From NCBI GenBank assembly GCA_964617665.1, contig CAZUAH010000784.1, positions 1-5,608 on the forward strand: 5,608 nt of DNA, in the 5' to 3' direction. Below the pieces are notes generated by a model, which worked only from the letters and a program-made list of their open reading frames with translations, was not told the DNA's origin and ran no database searches. The position numbers were made by a program, and so were the translations under genes. Origin of the DNA: JADHUC01 sp964617665. GTDB lineage: Bacteria > Planctomycetota > Planctomycetia > Pirellulales > Pirellulaceae. Positions 4,810 to 5,608 of this stretch are shown here, one piece after another (position 1 is the stretch's first letter; each line of letters begins with the position of its first letter).

Positions 4810-4903
4810 TCAGACGCTGAACCCGAGCGGGAATCGCGACCGGCGTCAGGCTCAAATCAACGTCACTCGCGCCATTCCCGCCGGGTTAGCTCGGTCGTTC
4901 GAC
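4804..4903 (+). other. attC-like recombination site 6 (best folded)
   Basis: This is the clearest stem in the window. GCT (4816-4818) pairs with AGC (4888-4890), G4819 is unpaired, AACCCG (4820-4825) pairs with CGGGTT (4882-4887), A4826 is unpaired, and GCGGGAAT (4827-4834) pairs with ATTCCCGC (4874-4881). CGCGA (4835-4839) can continue with TCGCG (4867-4871), though the last base overlaps the spacer. The outer boxes are GGATAAT (4804-4810), which contains the upstream stop codon, and GTTCGAC (4897-4903), which matches GTTRRRY except at its fourth base. The two unpaired purines on the left arm mark it as an attC site rather than a simple terminator. Confidence 0.8.
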
Positions 4904-4908
4904 GGAGG
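4904..4908 (+). promoter_or_regulatory. Strong Shine-Dalgarno GGAGG
   Basis: GGAGG lies six bases before ATG 4915 and just downstream of the right box of the preceding attC-like site. It fixes the start of the last gene. Confidence 0.75.
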
Positions 4909-4914
4909 GAGAGA

Positions 4915-5608
4915 ATGAGAACTCTGTGGAAATGTGCAAGAGAAGCAATCTTGATCTTCTTGGCTGTTGGCCTGATGAACTGGCATGCACATCCGGCTTT
5001 CGCTGAACAGAAGAGCCTGACGGACGATGTTCGGGGTATTCTACTGCAGGGCGCTCACGTTGGTGATCCCAGCAAAGCTGACCAACTTCGCGCCTGTGCA
5101 CAGAATTCCGAATACTCCATGCAGAGCATCGAAAACGTCCTGGTCACGTTTCTTTCCCCGGAACTCAGGGACGTTTCGATAAAGGAAGACAGGATGAGCT
5201 ATTTGCTTCGCGCAAGTGCTATCTCTGTTCTCGGAGACTTACGCTGCGGAAATGCCCTGCCATACCTAAGAAAAACCTGTGAAGCAACAACGGACGACAA
5301 CATGCGCCATCAGGCTCTCATTGCAGTACTCAGAACGGATACAAAGGGTTTCATGCCATTTGCACGTGAGATCTTCTGTGATCGGAGGCGGTATTGCTCG
5401 CACTGTCGGTTTCTTCTCTACGAGCAACTTTCTCCCTATGTAGGGGTGGATGCCGTGCGCCCGGTCCCTCTAGGAGAAGACGCTCTTCCGGCAGAATGTC
5501 ACACCCTCGGCCCCCTCGTGCTTCAGTTCATGAGAAATGCTGTATATGCGGACATCACAACGGCCGGGAACACGAAGCGACTGGACAAGATCCTCTGCAT
5601 AGCAGACG
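4915..5608 (+). CDS. Secreted protein with HEAT-like repeats, cut by the window edge
   Basis: An open frame of 231 codons with no stop before the right edge, so the protein is incomplete at its C-terminus. The start is set by a good GGAGG ribosome site. The first 30 residues are a Sec signal peptide: basic start (R2, K6, R9), hydrophobic core (11-21) and a cleavage motif A-F-A after residue 30. The mature part is helical. Residues 96-122 and 128-155 look like two HEAT-type helical pairs, with L-L-R-A-S-A-I-S-V-L-G-D-L and H-Q-A-L-I-A-V-L-R as typical repeat cores. A Cys cluster C155, C161, C164 together with C61, C111, C122, C195 and C228 suggests disulfides or metal binding in the exported protein. 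HEAT proteins usually mediate protein contacts. Whether this is the next cassette or flanking chromosome cannot be told, because no right-hand site is in view. Confidence 0.75.
   Translation, partial: MRTLWKCAREAILIFLAVGLMNWHAHPAFAEQKSLTDDVRGILLQGAHVGDPSKADQLRACAQNSEYSMQSIENVLVTFLSPELRDVSIKEDRMSYLLRASAISVLGDLRCGNALPYLRKTCEATTDDNMRHQALIAVLRTDTKGFMPFAREIFCDRRRYCSHCRFLLYEQLSPYVGVDAVRPVPLGEDALPAECHTLGPLVLQFMRNAVYADITTAGNTKRLDKILCIAD

Noticed and set aside
1519..4903. CRISPR array
   Set aside because: The spacer palindromes recur at intervals of about 540-805 bases with whole genes between them and are not identical repeats.
4887..5101. Minus-strand frame opposite the last gene
   Set aside because: It is antisense to a gene with a strong ribosome site and signal peptide, and is Arg/Ser-rich without domain features.

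Overview
The window reads as a run of small gene cassettes from a chromosomal (sedentary-type) integron or an integrase-less attC cluster, most likely in a planctomycete of the Rhodopirellula/Pirellulales kind. The lineage call is an inference. It rests on moderate GC content, a short protein of the TIGR03067 type (a family expanded in planctomycetes), exported small proteins of no obvious family, and long structured spacers that recall planctomycete integron attC sites. No integrase gene is visible.

Positions 1-922 hold no convincing intact gene. The stretch contains several perfect or near-perfect inverted repeats (23-47, 103-129, 300-326, 712-741, 762-807, 825-853). On the minus strand (328-441) it also holds the decapitated start of a Tn5/IS4-type transposase, which still has its Shine-Dalgarno sequence.

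From 923 to the right edge there are seven plus-strand genes, one after another. Six are complete and 126-233 codons long; the seventh runs off the edge. Every neighbouring pair is separated by a 75-100 base imperfect palindrome that begins with a GGATAAC-like box at or just after the upstream stop codon and ends with a GTT-type box shortly before the next gene. The best of these (1519-1608, 3427-3516, 4081-4171, 4804-4903) have paired inner boxes interrupted by single unpaired G or A bases on one arm, which is the layout of attC recombination sites. Putative cassette junctions are at about 880, 1602, 2142, 2947, 3510, 4165 and 4897, giving units of about 540-805 bases.

In order, the cargo is: a DUF6985-like protein; an unrecognised acidic 137-residue protein; a triosephosphate-isomerase-like protein that has lost its catalytic residues; a TIGR03067-like protein; an unrecognised helical 179-residue protein; a lipoprotein; and a secreted protein with HEAT-like helical repeats. 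Nothing suggests a shared pathway. As usual for cassettes, each unit looks independent, and co-orientation reflects site-specific insertion rather than a metabolic operon. Three reading frames extend upstream into the recombination sites, so the longest-ORF starts are probably wrong; shorter starts just past the sites are preferred here.
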